NCBI GenBank assembly: GCA_038501785.1
Contig: JBAMJR010000047.1
Location: 8,521,501 to 8,585,500 of the forward strand
From: Myoxocephalus aenaeus
Taxonomy: Eukaryota > Chordata > Actinopteri > Perciformes > Cottidae
Direction: 5' to 3'
DNA length: 64,000 nt
Of this stretch, positions 53,256-64,000 are shown in pieces. The first letter of the stretch is position 1; the number at the start of each line of letters is the position of its first letter. Position numbers and translations under genes: made by a program. A model generated the notes under the pieces. The model searched no databases, was not told where the DNA came from, and saw only the letters and a list, made by a program, of their open reading frames with translations.

Positions 53256-55030
53256 GACGCATTAGAATAGTCGGTTGCCCTAATTCTCCAGTTGGGTGCC
53301 ATTGAAGCATTGCAGAAGAAGTGGGCGCAATGAGATGATGTAAGTATAAAAATAAAGTCATACTGGGGAGAAATCTTTGGACCATGAACGTTACTGGAAA
53401 ATGTATTGAACCTAATTAAATCTGATTGCATTGTGCGGTGTTACTCCAGCCACTACCTCACCATTCCGTAGACGAAGCCTTTCCAGCGCTGGTCACCCTG
53501 CTATCCAGACGCTTGGTTCTGCTCAAGTGGAAATCTCCACTACCTCCTTCACATCTGGATAAAGGAAATCCTGCGTTTTGTCAAACTGGAGAATTTGGAG
53601 CATAATGAAAGACTCGCCGTTCTATTTGGAAAATATCGATAAACAGATTTTGGAGAGAACAAAACAGGTCGATGGAAGCATACTTAGTGATGGTATGGAT
53701 TACCAATCTTGAAACGCATCTGCTACCGGCCTGATAACAGTTCAGTCTCTGGGGTTCTCGTGTAGCCAACGGATATCTGGGCCAAGACTTCCTCTATTGC
53801 GCAGTCGTCATTGTTGACAATCTGATTAGCAAATGGATGACTGAACAGACATCGACATATGAATGCAGATGGATATTTAAAATATAAAGCTAAATCCTTG
53901 GTGTCCCGTCTCTTTTTCTCTCCACAGGGATTATTTGCCTGCATGCAACCAAAGCCTGCTGCAACGTGATTGGTTGATATGACTCCAAAGGCAAACAGAA
54001 ATACCTTTCCATATCATTTCCTGTTTTTGACTCCAAGCCACCTCATAACAAACACTCCTTCTGCTAATTAGGAGCTGCAGTGCCAAGTAACAGCTTGAAG
54101 AAAGGATCCGTAAAGTCAGAGCAAACACCTGATCAGAACAACAGTCACTGTCCCCAGCTAAAGGAAACAAACTGCATACTGTTTCAACATTTAGCCTGTT
54201 TTTGTATTTCTTAATTTCCGTCTGAGAAGGCCTGTGAGTGACAAGAAGAGCTTGAAAGGTGCTGAGTGAAGTGAAGTGGAGTCTGATTGCTGCTGTGACA
54301 GGAACACTTCACTGCAGGGAACGCCAAGATCTCTCCAAGAGAAAAGGATCCAAAGTTACATAACTGTCGTGTTAATGCGGCAGTTCCCTGGAGCGCACGC
54401 CTTTTTCAAGTAATCTGTGTCTACAGTGTAATCATTACACTGTAATGGGACATAACATCTTGCTCTTGTCACTTGTCAATGCAATACAAACAAATTATTG
54501 TGTTTTTTGACTGCTGATTGGCTTAAAAGTCATAAATTGCCTCTGAAAATTTGCTGACATTGCTTATTCACAAATTCACAAGAAAAAACAGATACACCAA
54601 TTGACCCCTCTTTAAAATTATGTATTTTATTTATTTATGTATGTATTATTATTTTACTTTTCATTCTATTTCGTTCAGTATCATTATATAATATTATTAT
54701 TATTGTAAACTATCAATCACTAAACCTCTCTTGTTTACTCAGCCGTTGGCCGTCTCCAGAAAACATGGTTCCACTACTCTACTGTAAACTGGCCCAGTTT
54801 ACAGTAGAGATTTCTGCTGTACTCCCTAACCTGTGTTACACTGCCCCCTGCTGTCCACACTCTGCCATGACCACCCAGAGCCAAATCCACTCCATCAGAA
54901 TGTGCTGTATTCACACTCGGAGAATCACAAAATTAAGCATACTCAAAAATGTCAGAAAACACTGAAAATGGAAAAGGAAGCTCTCATAGCTGTACAACTT
55001 CAATCAGTTGCAAATGATTGAAAACTCCAG
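53256..55030. other. Unassigned noncoding sequence
   Basis: No exon, repeat array or transposon end recognised. Confidence 0.5.
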
Positions 55031-57430
55031 ACAGATCTTTTAACCTTTTGAAAACCGAGGCTCATATATGGTTCTTTTTTTACTAGTAAGTAGTCGTATG
55101 AACTGCATTGAGTTATATTACTTGTATTATTTGATATAATTTTTTTCAGAATTTTGTTGTGAATAAAATGTATATTTTCAAAAAAATCACTTTTATAAAA
55201 TATTTTGATCATAACTATTAATGTCCAGCATGATCTAAGCTAGATTTCCCCAAAAATTATTTTGAAGCGGTCGCCGACAAATCACTGCAAAACCAAGCTT
55301 TGACATATTGGGAAGGTGTTTTAGTCAAAAGAACGTGTCGTTCGGTTAAAAAATAGAAAAGTTACTTGTTTTAATGACAATACATTGTCTCACTAGAGGC
55401 TGCTGGGTATTCAAATTTGCATAAGCCTTCCCTCTTGCTGTGTGACGTGTTTCTAGAAATGTGGGGGGTACACGTAAGTCACAGGAAGCGGATATGTGAG
55501 ACAGAGAAGAAAAAAAGAAACATGTGATTTTACAGGTACTAATTTGGAGTTCGTAAGGATTTTGATTGCTTTGTTAGACTCCCACAAGCCCGTACGGTTA
55601 CTGAGATGTGTTTGTTAGGGAAATCCGACTTTGTAAAGGGTATTTATCATGGATTTGGTGAAACCTTGCGGCCGTCCCGGCAAGCTGACGGAGCAGCCGT
55701 ATAGTCGGAGGAGTTTACGTAAGTACTTAAACTTAACGGTTACTTTAATTATATTTTACGCCATATGTATCTTCTCACAAGAGTTGCGGAACTGTAGAAC
55801 TTTAAATGAAGTTAAACAACAATGTGGTTCCGGAGATAATTAAGGAAACGTTCAAACATCTGTTTTTTAAAAACTGTCCGATAATAGGCGCAGCGGCGCT
55901 GCTTTGCCTTGCCGTGCTAAAGAGGTTAACTTTTAAAAACCAACCTCACAACCAATGTTCCCTCTAATTTTTTCCGGCACTGAGCAATTTCTTTTATTTC
56001 TGAGCGCACATTTCAGCACTGTGAGCAATTCGCAACCACGCGACCTGCCGAAAATGACCACAAGCCTGCGTTAGCCATAGGGGATTCAAAGAGATGACAG
56101 CAAATGCATCAATATGTATACAAGGTTGATATTTATTCAATATCCTTTATAATGGCTGGACTTTGGGAACATTTTAATGATGGTGTTTTACCAAGTCAGT
56201 TTAGTTGAACTTCAATAAGGGGAGGTTATGACTGGTTCACTGGTTATGACTGATAATGATATATATAAAAAATAAAAGTATCATAGGTGTTTAGTCATTT
56301 CTCAGCAGGTACAACATTTAAGTGGAACTTCATTGAAAGAAAAATGCTAATGCAGTGCTTAACAATAATTATAGGCCTATTAAATTGACATGGTGTCATT
56401 TTTCCTAAAGCTAGCCTATATAAACAATTTAATAACTGGAGTGGTTTGCAACAAACTAGGCTACAAAACATGTAATTTGAATGTCATTGAGGGAGATAGG
56501 CCTATCTGGCTATGTGGCTCATCTTGTCTGCAGGCCTATGGAAGACACATGTCTCTGAAGAACAGCATCTGAAAAACAGGTTAACCAAAAGAGAAACACG
56601 TTTTCCCACGAGCGAACTCTCCTTTCGCTTTTGCCTCCGAGCAGAATTAGCTTTCTTCATATTTAAATATGTCTGAAAGTTTCATCCTACCTGTGTCAGT
56701 TTGGACTATTTCATCTAGCCACTCATGTTTAAAGTTAGGCAGACCTTTTTCTGGGGCACCTGCTCTGCCTTTCTTTTCACCATGGTATCTATAACTGCTG
56801 GAGCAGGGCCCACCAAGAGTAGCCTAAACAGCGCCGGCCCTAGCTCATGTGGCGCTCCAGGCGAGCTTCACTCCTGGCGCCCGGAGGAGGACAGCGGGGG
56901 TGGGGGGTGTCTACGGAGGCAGAGCGCTAGCAGAGGTACAGAGCGCTAGCGGATGTACAGAGAGCGCATGTCGAGAAACGGGACGCTGATTGGCCAAGAA
57001 GACTCGACACGTCACATCAAAGATCTTCTATTGTGGAGATGGCTCACTCCTATCTCAGAAACACTGGCGCAAAAAAGATTTTTAACCCCTGAAAAAAAAT
57101 CGTTTGCGCGGTCTGAAAAATCTATTGCGCGGCCACTTTGACTGGCCTGCGCGGCCGCGCACGCGCGCAGCATAGAGGGAACACTGCTCACAACCTCTAT
57201 TTTTAGGCCCTTTCCTCGAAAATTGCATACCCAAACTAAAAAGGGTGTATCTCTGCAACCACTAGCGCTATTTGAATAATGTTGCTGTTATAATAAAAGG
57301 TACACATGTGAGATGTTGTGCAGATGTGTAAATATCACTCTATATGTTAAGAGTAAATAAAGATGACACACTTGAAAAAAATCACTTTCAGGATGATTAT
57401 TTCTTTGAAATGCTGCAGCTGTAAGGTCCA
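55031..57430. repeat. Unclassified repeat block hosting a hAT element
   Basis: The block around the hAT element at 55953-57186 has the look of a fish repeat: TTTTGAAAACCGAGGCTC near 55045, CACTAGAGGCTGCTGGGTAT near 55391, and an open frame of 64 codons at 55649. No termini or family could be fixed. Confidence 0.3.
55953..57186. mobile_element. hAT-type nonautonomous element, 1234 bp, exact 8 bp target duplication
   Basis: Left end CAATGTTCCCTCTA and right end TAGAGGGAACACTG are inverted repeats with one mismatch. The flanks 55945-55952 and 57187-57194 both read CTCACAAC, an exact 8 bp duplication typical of hAT. The interior lacks a transposase frame. The interior piece at about 56965-57066 (ACGCTGATTGGCCAAGA, TCAAAGATCTTCTATT) is shared with 43300-43395. 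Confidence 0.9.
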
Positions 57431-58191
57431 ACTCTAACCCAAATCATACACAATATGTGAACATTCTCTAACCCAAATCATACACAATATGTGAACATTC
57501 TGTAGGGTTTTTAAGCTTAGTTTGTCACAATTGGACTTGTACAGTGTAAGGTTTATTGTGTACATTACAATGCATGGAATATGATAATTAATAAGGGATA
57601 TTATTATGAAGGATTTGTAATTGTATGCATATGAAGGTCACTTTTATTTACTGTGAAATGATTAATGTGTGAATGGATGTTAGATGCTGCATGCTGCATG
57701 TACTGCCGCTGGAAGGACTTGTAGTTCTCTTGTTCGCCTGAGGTGGCGGAGCTGAAGATTGACGTTTGAGACTTTACCGGTCAGAAGAAGCAGAAGAAGA
57801 AGAAGAAGTGGACGGGGCTCCGTCACTTTAGTTGCGGGCCAATAGCGAGTTAAAATTAGGTTAACGAATCGGAAGGGCTCTAGGCTCCATGAATGATATA
57901 AGTTAACTGTATGAGGAAGGAGCGCTCTCTTCTTCCGGCTACGAGCGAGCGACTTGGACCTGCGTGCCCGTGGTGTTCGCTGGTGGAGTAAGAGGAGCTC
58001 GATCGAAAGCATAAGCTGTCTGTCTATCACTTTTTATTAAATATTCTTTTATTATAACTTCTTTGGACCCTGGACCTTATTTTCCTGCATCACCTCCCAG
58101 GATTTTTGACCACTTTCCACAATTCTCTAACCCAAATCATACACAATATGTGAACATTCTCTAACCCAAATCATACACAATATGTGAACAT
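57430..58191. repeat. 34 bp tandem repeat, four units, split by a solo LTR
   Basis: The unit CTCTAACCCAAATCATACAC then AATATGTGAACATT occurs twice before 57501 and twice after 58121. The units are nearly identical across the insertion, so the array predates it. Confidence 0.85.
57501..58121 (+). mobile_element. Probable solo LTR, 621 bp, inside the 34 bp array
   Basis: Starts TGTAGGG and ends CTTTCCACA. The flanks ATTC (57497-57500 and 58122-58125) are a 4 bp duplication. Internal order fits an LTR: ATGATATAAGTTAA TATA-like motif near 57893, then GC-richer sequence, then TTTTTATTAAATATTC and a terminal part. No internal retroelement coding. Superfamily not assigned. Confidence 0.7.
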
Positions 58192-59320
58192 TCTCTCTGC
58201 AAAGGTTGACTGATAAAGTGAAGCAGATCAAAGTTAGAGAGGGTTTAGAACAAAGACAATTTAGGCGAGGACTCCAAAATTTGCATTTGCGCACATCTGT
58301 GACATTTGAATTTCCTCATGTACCAAACCATATATTTCACTTGTATATTACTTATTGTGTTCAATACATCCAAATACAGCAGTTTTGGGCTTTTTTTCAT
58401 AAAACAAGCTAAGATTTACAGTTTTATATAACAATCGCTCAGTCTTCCCCACACAAAAATAATAATTCATAAATCCTCATTTTGCTTTCTGTTTGAGACA
58501 TTTTTAATTGACACTAAAATATTCACTGTTGCATCAATCACAGGTGACTATATGATTGTAGTATAAATCCCCTGGCAATGGGAATGAGGTTTTCTTCAAA
58601 GTGGACTTTTTGTGTTGCAAAATTAGACACGTCTCTCTATAATAGATAAAGTTTCAAACTGTACGATTATAGAGATATACTGTCTACAGTGAATGTGTAG
58701 TATGGAATGTGGACACAGTAAGGCCAATGTGAAGAACATAGGGCCTGATGTTCAGTAACTGTAAACAACTGCCTTTTCTGATGGGAATTATCTTGATGAT
58801 GTAAAACATGAAAGAATAAAACTTGTATACACAAATAAACAATACAAATGCATCGAACAGCAATCAGGTTGCTCTCAGCACCACTAACCAAGGATTCTCC
58901 ATTGTCTCTCCAGTGTTATGTGTCAAAGACAATAATAATAAGCAGTGAGTAGGCCTTCCGTTAATGCGCACAATATATAAACATAACTATAAATATAACT
59001 ATAACAATAAATCAAGTACTTGGATCCATGTAAACTGTGTATTTAAACACTTAAACAGTGGCAGTCCGAGACAATTTGAATTGTGTGATTTTAGGGGTAT
59101 CAACACAACTGTTACTCAAGTTTGATTTTCCAGAAGACTAACGATACAAATATAACAATAAACAAATTCAGTGTGTACAAGCTATTTATGAATCATTACA
59201 ATCTCCTTTCTTTGGGGATAAATGTTGGTTGAAAAAATATAGTATATACTTAAAGAGAATTAACACATTAATATGATTTTTTTTGTGGGTTAACTTCTCA
59301 CCCTGCTGCGGTGATGGGTG
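58192..59320. other. Unassigned noncoding sequence
   Basis: AT-rich, no gene recognised. Confidence 0.5.
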
Positions 59321-59327
59321 CACTCCG

Positions 59328-59335
59328 TGACGTCA
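59328..59335. promoter_or_regulatory. CRE-type palindrome TGACGTCA
   Basis: Perfect cAMP-response-element core within GTGACGTCAC, about 1 kb upstream of the first exon at 60385. An 8 bp match alone is weak evidence. Confidence 0.35.
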
Positions 59336-59576
59336 CAGTCGGGCGTGGTTCCAGGTGCAACAAACTCTCAGTCTGAGGGTTTGTTGTCAGTGAAAAAAAG
59401 GGTTACAATTTCCCAAATACAGGCAATGTCAACACGTGTTACTGTGAATTTAATGAGTTTACCTTAACATTGCCAAGTGGAGCAGGTCCCCCCTCCCCCC
59501 TCTCCCTGTCCAGACAGCAGCGCCAGACCGTCGGCTGCTTGGGATGCCATGTCAGTGCCGAGGTTTCTGTTTTTGG

Positions 59577-59578
<2 letters not shown>

Positions 59579-59628
<50 letters not shown>
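59579..59628. repeat. (CA)n microsatellite
   Basis: About 25 CA units upstream of the unidentified gene. Confidence 0.95.
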
Positions 59629-59631
<3 letters not shown>

Positions 59632-60123
59632 GTGAGTGTAGCTGGGAGTCTGTGTCCCCAGAGCCGCGCTAGATCCATCAAACCATCAAATCTAATATTA
59701 GCAGGCTCATGAATGCGCAGCGCGTCGTGCGTAATCAGGCCCCTCTGAACAGCCAGGAAATCCAAAGTGGTTATATCAGTTTAGATCTAATAATAGTAAG
59801 TGGCTCAACATCAAAATGTCAGTTTATATTCTACAATGAAGTTCATCCATCTCTTCTGTGTGACCCAAATCCACGAGCATCAACGTGACCCACTCAACTC
59901 ATGTGCGTTCCGGGAGGAATCGACATGCTTGGAGTAAAAAGGACTCTGCTTGTGGCCTGCCACGTGGACCACCGTCCACCCGAGGTCAAACTGGTTGACT
60001 CACTCACATTCAGCGCTTAACTCATCGTCCCAGTGCGGAAAATAAACACCGATGCGTCCGCTTGGTGTCGGGTTTTACGCATGGCGCCCGCCATACGGGA
60101 CTGGGGGCCTCTTCGCATCCTTC

Positions 60124-60131
60124 TATTTAAA
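60124..60131 (+). promoter_or_regulatory. TATA-like box of the gene starting at 60385
   Basis: TATTTAAA lies about 255 bases before the start codon in GC-richer sequence. A start of transcription near 60155 would leave a 230 base 5' UTR. Inferred from position only. Confidence 0.4.
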
Positions 60132-60384
60132 GGTGGGAATGCTCTGACACCCACCCGCCTCCCGCACACCTGCTCCTTTCTGTCTCTCCCTGTCCGACAG
60201 ACCCTGTGTCCGTCCTCCCCGTCTTCAGGGCTTGGTTCTCGTGTCACCCTTTCGCGCTCCACCTTTTGGCTGTTTGGTCTGGATTTGCTCATTGGGTCTC
60301 CTTCCCGTGTTCAGGTCGATTTAACGGGTCTGTTTTGTCACCCCCCCTTTGAATAACTTTTTTACACCCAGTGCCCTGTTATCA

Positions 60385-60467
60385 ATGGCGGAAGCTGTGC
60401 GCCCCGAGGACTACTGCGACGAGCCAGCGGAAGACGAGTTTGGAGAGATCATCAAGTCTCGATCTGG
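60385..60467 (+). CDS. First coding exon of an unidentified gene running off the right edge
   Basis: ATG at 60385 in a good context (ATCAATGG) opens a frame MAEAVRPEDYCDEPAEDEFG continuing EIIKSRS, then one base and a GTAGGA donor at about 60468. The 27 residues are acidic and otherwise without a domain. The frame would run on into the (GA)n tract if not spliced, which gives a meaningless Glu/Arg repeat, so splicing here is likely. I do not recognise the gene, and the following exons lie beyond 64000 or were not found. Confidence 0.5.
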
Positions 60468-60499
60468 TAGGAGATCAAAGCAGTCTTCATATATTATGA

Positions 60500-60502
60500 A
60501 GA

Positions 60503-60590
<88 letters not shown>
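60500..60590. repeat. (GA)n microsatellite
   Basis: About 45 GA units with one GACA interruption, beginning about 32 bases after the proposed splice donor. Confidence 0.95.
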
Positions 60591-61562
60591 CCAGATGTGT
60601 GCGGTTGTATGACCAGAATCTTGTGTTTGTAATATTAATGGCTCACTGACAACTCCAAACATAACACAAACCTTTTCATGAAAGCACATAGAGCAAGAAG
60701 TAAAAAAAACACAAAAATATGAATGATCTGGTATTCAATATTGTTCAAAAGTTATGAAACTGCTCCCACAACACGTAGCAAGTTGTATAAACTCATACTT
60801 ACCTGGAACAAGGAGTGGTGCTGTACTTCAGCCCCTTGTGGCGGAAACAAGTATTACAACAACAAATGGTTCATCCTGTCAACAACAACAACAAAAGACC
60901 AGCCAAAAAGGATTTTCTTTACCAGCGAAAACAAAAAAACAAAAAAAAAGATTATCCTGAAAGATACCTTCTTCAGCTGTTCTTAAATCATAAACACAGG
61001 AGAGAAAACACATGCAATGTAATACATTTGGTGTCTGAATTATTGTGTTTTAATCTGTTTACATTGTTATTATTGAAGGAAAGAAGGAAAACATTAATGC
61101 AACGTTTCAACAGGTGTGCATGTGCATATCTAGACTGTGCTGCTGTAGTTGATGGAGTGGTGACGTCGCTCTGATGAAGTGATTGAAAGTGTGATTACTG
61201 AAGGGAGGTGAGCATGTCACAGCAGGGTTCCACTCCTTTCAAAGCTTTACATTAAGTGTATTTATTTAGGATCTTAAAGGACTGTTATACCACATGAGTC
61301 ATAATCTGATATTTATTATTATTTTTCAATATATAGATACATATATATGTATTTTGGGAATGTTAAAGTGCTGAATATACTTTTAGACATTGCTATACGC
61401 AGATGTGACCATGGCTAAGACCCTTTCCAGCCTCTGTATGTTGTCACTGATGTGATTCTGTAAGTTTGAACTACATTTCCCATCAGCACCTTTATCAAAT
61501 CTTAAAACAGCTGATCCCTGTGACCTGTCGAGTTGTGTTTGCTGAATTTGATTGTGGATCCT

Positions 61563-61607
61563 GCGCGCGCACGCGCGCGCGCACACACACACACACACAC
61601 ACTCACA

Positions 61608-61642
<35 letters not shown>
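61563..61642. repeat. (GC)n-(CA)n compound microsatellite
   Basis: Alternating GC and AC followed by CA with CT interruptions, a purine-pyrimidine alternation of about 80 bases that could adopt Z-DNA. Confidence 0.9.
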
Positions 61643-61646
<4 letters not shown>

Positions 61647-61710
61647 ATGCAAGGTGCCACCTGCCCCAGGATCTGGACTAATGCATGTATCTTGCCCGAT
61701 GGCATGCTGA

Positions 61711-61753
61711 GCGGGTCTATAACCACTTCGCTATTACCGATCATTCCTTGCCT
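61711..61753 (+). repeat. 43 bp direct repeat, copy 1
   Basis: Reads GCGGGTCTATAACCACTTCG then CTATTACCGATCATTCCTTG. It differs at one base from 63916-63958. Confidence 0.85.
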
Positions 61754-62116
61754 CTCAGACTCAGAAAATGGATCACCAGATTTTGTTTTCTTCTCACTTG
61801 GCTCTCAATGCTTCCGTATTCATGCATTATTACGTATTCATACTAGATAGCATTTAATCCCATCTAGTGGCGTCTCATTCTAACTTAAAGCCAACGATTC
61901 TTATCTTCAGGTGATTATACACAGAAAAAACATACTTATTAATATTATATTCCATTTCTAATAATAGATCCCTCTGAATGCCACACACTGTTCCTTTTAA
62001 GTCAACAGTACAGTCATTTCTCGAGCTAAATCTGGACTAAATTGTTTCCGTAACTTGCCACCCGGAGCCCAACCCAGGGCTAAAGATGTTCTGGAGGAAT
62101 GTTGATTGTGTGATGT

Positions 62117-62118
<2 letters not shown>

Positions 62119-62168
<50 letters not shown>
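62119..62168. repeat. (CT)n microsatellite
   Basis: About 25 CT units. Confidence 0.95.
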
Positions 62169-62172
<4 letters not shown>

Positions 62173-63694
62173 CAGCTGGTAGGTCATCTCATGCTGTAAA
62201 TAGCGGTCAGCTGGCCTGACGCGGCTGTTGAGCGGTGTCAGATAGCTTAGTTTGGGAGGTTGCCATGCCTCCTCTCTTTTTCTTCTCTCTCCCCCTTTCC
62301 AGCCTCCCACGTTCCTCTTCCATTGCTTCTTCCTCACCCTCTGTCTGCTTCTCCTTTGCTCCCTAACATCAGCTTATTTTCTCTCTCCATTGTCTGCCTT
62401 CTATTTAATGAAACTTAGATGTTCTTGCTCTTATGGCTCTTTTCTTTCCTCTCTGCTCATCTCCCTCCCTGTGTCATATTTTGACCACCCAAGCTGTAGC
62501 TACTGACAGTCTGTCTGTCTGTCAGTAGCTAAATCTAGCTGTCTGTCTCTGGTCTGCAGAGGCAACTCTCCACATATTTTACATGCCATGTACTGTGTGG
62601 GAAAATGTTTCCATGACAACTTTCGCTTTATTTTACAGGTCCATAAATTCTTAATAAATTCCTCAACATTTCAAAGAAAGAAGTTCATACTAATAATAGG
62701 TAGATTAGAATAGAAGAGTGTGTTCAACTCGTACACTTCCTAAAATTAAGTAAAAAGTAATTCTGAAGCTGAAATATCTGATCACTGTAATATTATGAAT
62801 TAATCTGTCACGTATTTGCTTGATTTTGGTCCATTAAATGTCGGAAAATTGCAAAAAAAAAACTGATTATTTTGACAGTGGCCTGGCTAGATGAACACTT
62901 CTTTCAGATTTTGATTGAAAAGGAGTTTCCAATTTCAATTTCTCCACAAAGGTTCCTGCTGGAACTGGACCAGAACATTTGTTGTTGTTGGTATTCGGTT
63001 TTCAATTTCAATACTACTAAAAATAATTTCAACACTGTGGAATTACAAACACATAAAACTCACCAAGCCTTCTGGAAAATGCCTCTTATTCAATAACAAA
63101 TAATAATACAAACAACAATATCGTGGAATAACCGAATCCTAAAAAGGTTATGCCTTTGAAGTTGGGGTGACTTTTAAAGTGCCTTTCTAACCCTTTTAGA
63201 TCTCACCCATGGTCATATATGTGCTATAAATGTGCAAACAAAATGTATTTATATATCATTTGTATATGAAAAACCAATCATATTGTCTTCTTGTGAAACA
63301 AAATATGTTGTGTACTAACACTTTAAATGAATACTATCATGTGTTGAATCCCTAATGTTACTGCACACAAGTCAAATGTGAAACACTAATAAAAAAGAAG
63401 AAGCTAAAGATGCTCTAATTTCCATTTCACTGGGAAGACACTTCCTTTCTAAATTATTAAATGTGGAGCTGATACCTCACTGCATCTAAACCTTATTCTG
63501 ATTATCATATCTGGATTATCTCTTGGTTTTTAAATAGATATAATCACTCTTCATAAAAAACTATCCATGAAGTTGCCGTTTAGTTTTTTTACCTGCTACG
63601 AATTCATGATTTGGCAATTTGGTTTAATGTACCACCTCTAGCACAAGCATGTAGCCGATGACATGCTGCCCACTTGATTTATCCCAACTCCAGG

Positions 63695-63695
<1 letters not shown>

Positions 63696-63749
<54 letters not shown>
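63696..63749. repeat. (GT)n microsatellite
   Basis: About 27 GT units. Confidence 0.95.
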
Positions 63750-63750
<1 letters not shown>

Positions 63751-63915
63751 TGCTGTGGGAGGGTCTGTGTACTTTTGTAGATTGGCTTTAAAATTGTAGA
63801 ATTGATCAACATTGACAACCTTTCATCGGGTGCGTGAGCCTGGATCGTGTTCAGGCCTCTGCGGTTGTGTTGTTTCTGCATGTGCAGCCGTGTCATGCCT
63901 TGTTATCACACCCCG

Positions 63916-63958
63916 CGGGTCTATAACCACTTCGCTATCACCGATCATTCCTTGCCTT
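63916..63958 (+). repeat. 43 bp direct repeat, copy 2
   Basis: Second copy of the 61711 unit, with C in place of T in CTATCACC. The flanks are unrelated, so it looks like part of a dispersed repeat. Confidence 0.85.
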
Positions 63959-64000
63959 GGCACAGACCTCTGGATGATAATCAGACAGGCAGGTAAACTC

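Larger units (their letters stand above)
60468..64000 (+). other. Probable first intron of the gene at 60385, to the window edge
   Basis: Contains (GA)n at 60500-60590, a GC/CA run at 61563-61642, (CT)n at 62119-62168, a pyrimidine-rich part at 62240-62490, a 13 bp stem hairpin at 62497-62531 and (GT)n at 63696-63749. A 43 bp direct repeat occurs at 61711 and 63916. No further exon is recognised. Confidence 0.45.

Noticed and set aside
57430..58191. CRISPR-like array from the repeated 34 bp units
   Set aside because: The units are directly adjacent without spacers and the single gap is a solo LTR. The DNA is eukaryotic.
62497..62531. Hairpin with 13 bp arms around CTGT repeats as a regulatory RNA
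   Set aside because: Short stem overlapping a CTGT repeat, consistent with chance.

Overview
The window looks like nuclear DNA of a teleost fish, probably a percomorph. The evidence is split genes with GT-AG introns, a vertebrate TMEM47 gene, a fish-type fucolectin/C-type lectin gene, a tRNA-headed SINE with the fish tail, Tc1-, hAT- and L1-clade transposons, and dense CA/CT microsatellites. No prokaryotic features, CRISPR arrays or complete tRNA genes were seen.

Layout. (1) 1-14400: a plus-strand lectin gene joins a fucolectin-type (FTP) domain to a C-type lectin-like domain. Six exons from 1332 to 8318 keep one frame through every splice phase to the stop. The last two exons and the downstream flank are duplicated at 13210-14375. 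The copy carries an in-frame TAG and no upstream exons, so it is a pseudogene fragment. Between the copies lie broken minus-strand pol remnants of an endogenous retrovirus, interrupted by a 717 bp hAT-type element with an exact 8 bp target duplication. (2) 14400-25700: a transposon graveyard. It holds a Tc1-like element with 29 bp terminal repeats and a twice-frameshifted transposase, several hAT transposase pieces, L1-clade LINE pieces in both orientations, a short LINE 3' end and a solo LTR. Target duplications let much of the nesting order be read. (3) 25700-46060: TMEM47, three coding exons on the plus strand, 182 residues, introns of 12.7 and 6.6 kb. The introns hold an inverted pair of one dispersed repeat (one copy with an expanded minisatellite), long pyrimidine-rich tracts, and a hAT element interrupted by a 2.45 kb element with roughly 370 bp inverted arms. 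(4) 46060-60000: an intergenic stretch with a solo LTR nested in a MITE, a 306 bp MITE, a tRNA-derived SINE, a 1.23 kb hAT element and a second solo LTR inside a 34 bp tandem repeat. (5) 60100-64000: a TATA-like motif and the first coding exon of an unidentified plus-strand gene that runs out of the window, with a (GA)n tract close after its splice donor.

Only three host loci can be supported: the lectin gene, TMEM47, and the first exon at 60385. No functional link between them is visible. Most of the remainder is repeats at different stages of decay. The strongest new observations are the FTP-CTLD lectin with its truncated duplicate, and several nested insertions whose order can be read from target duplications. 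I found no convincing undescribed multi-gene system.
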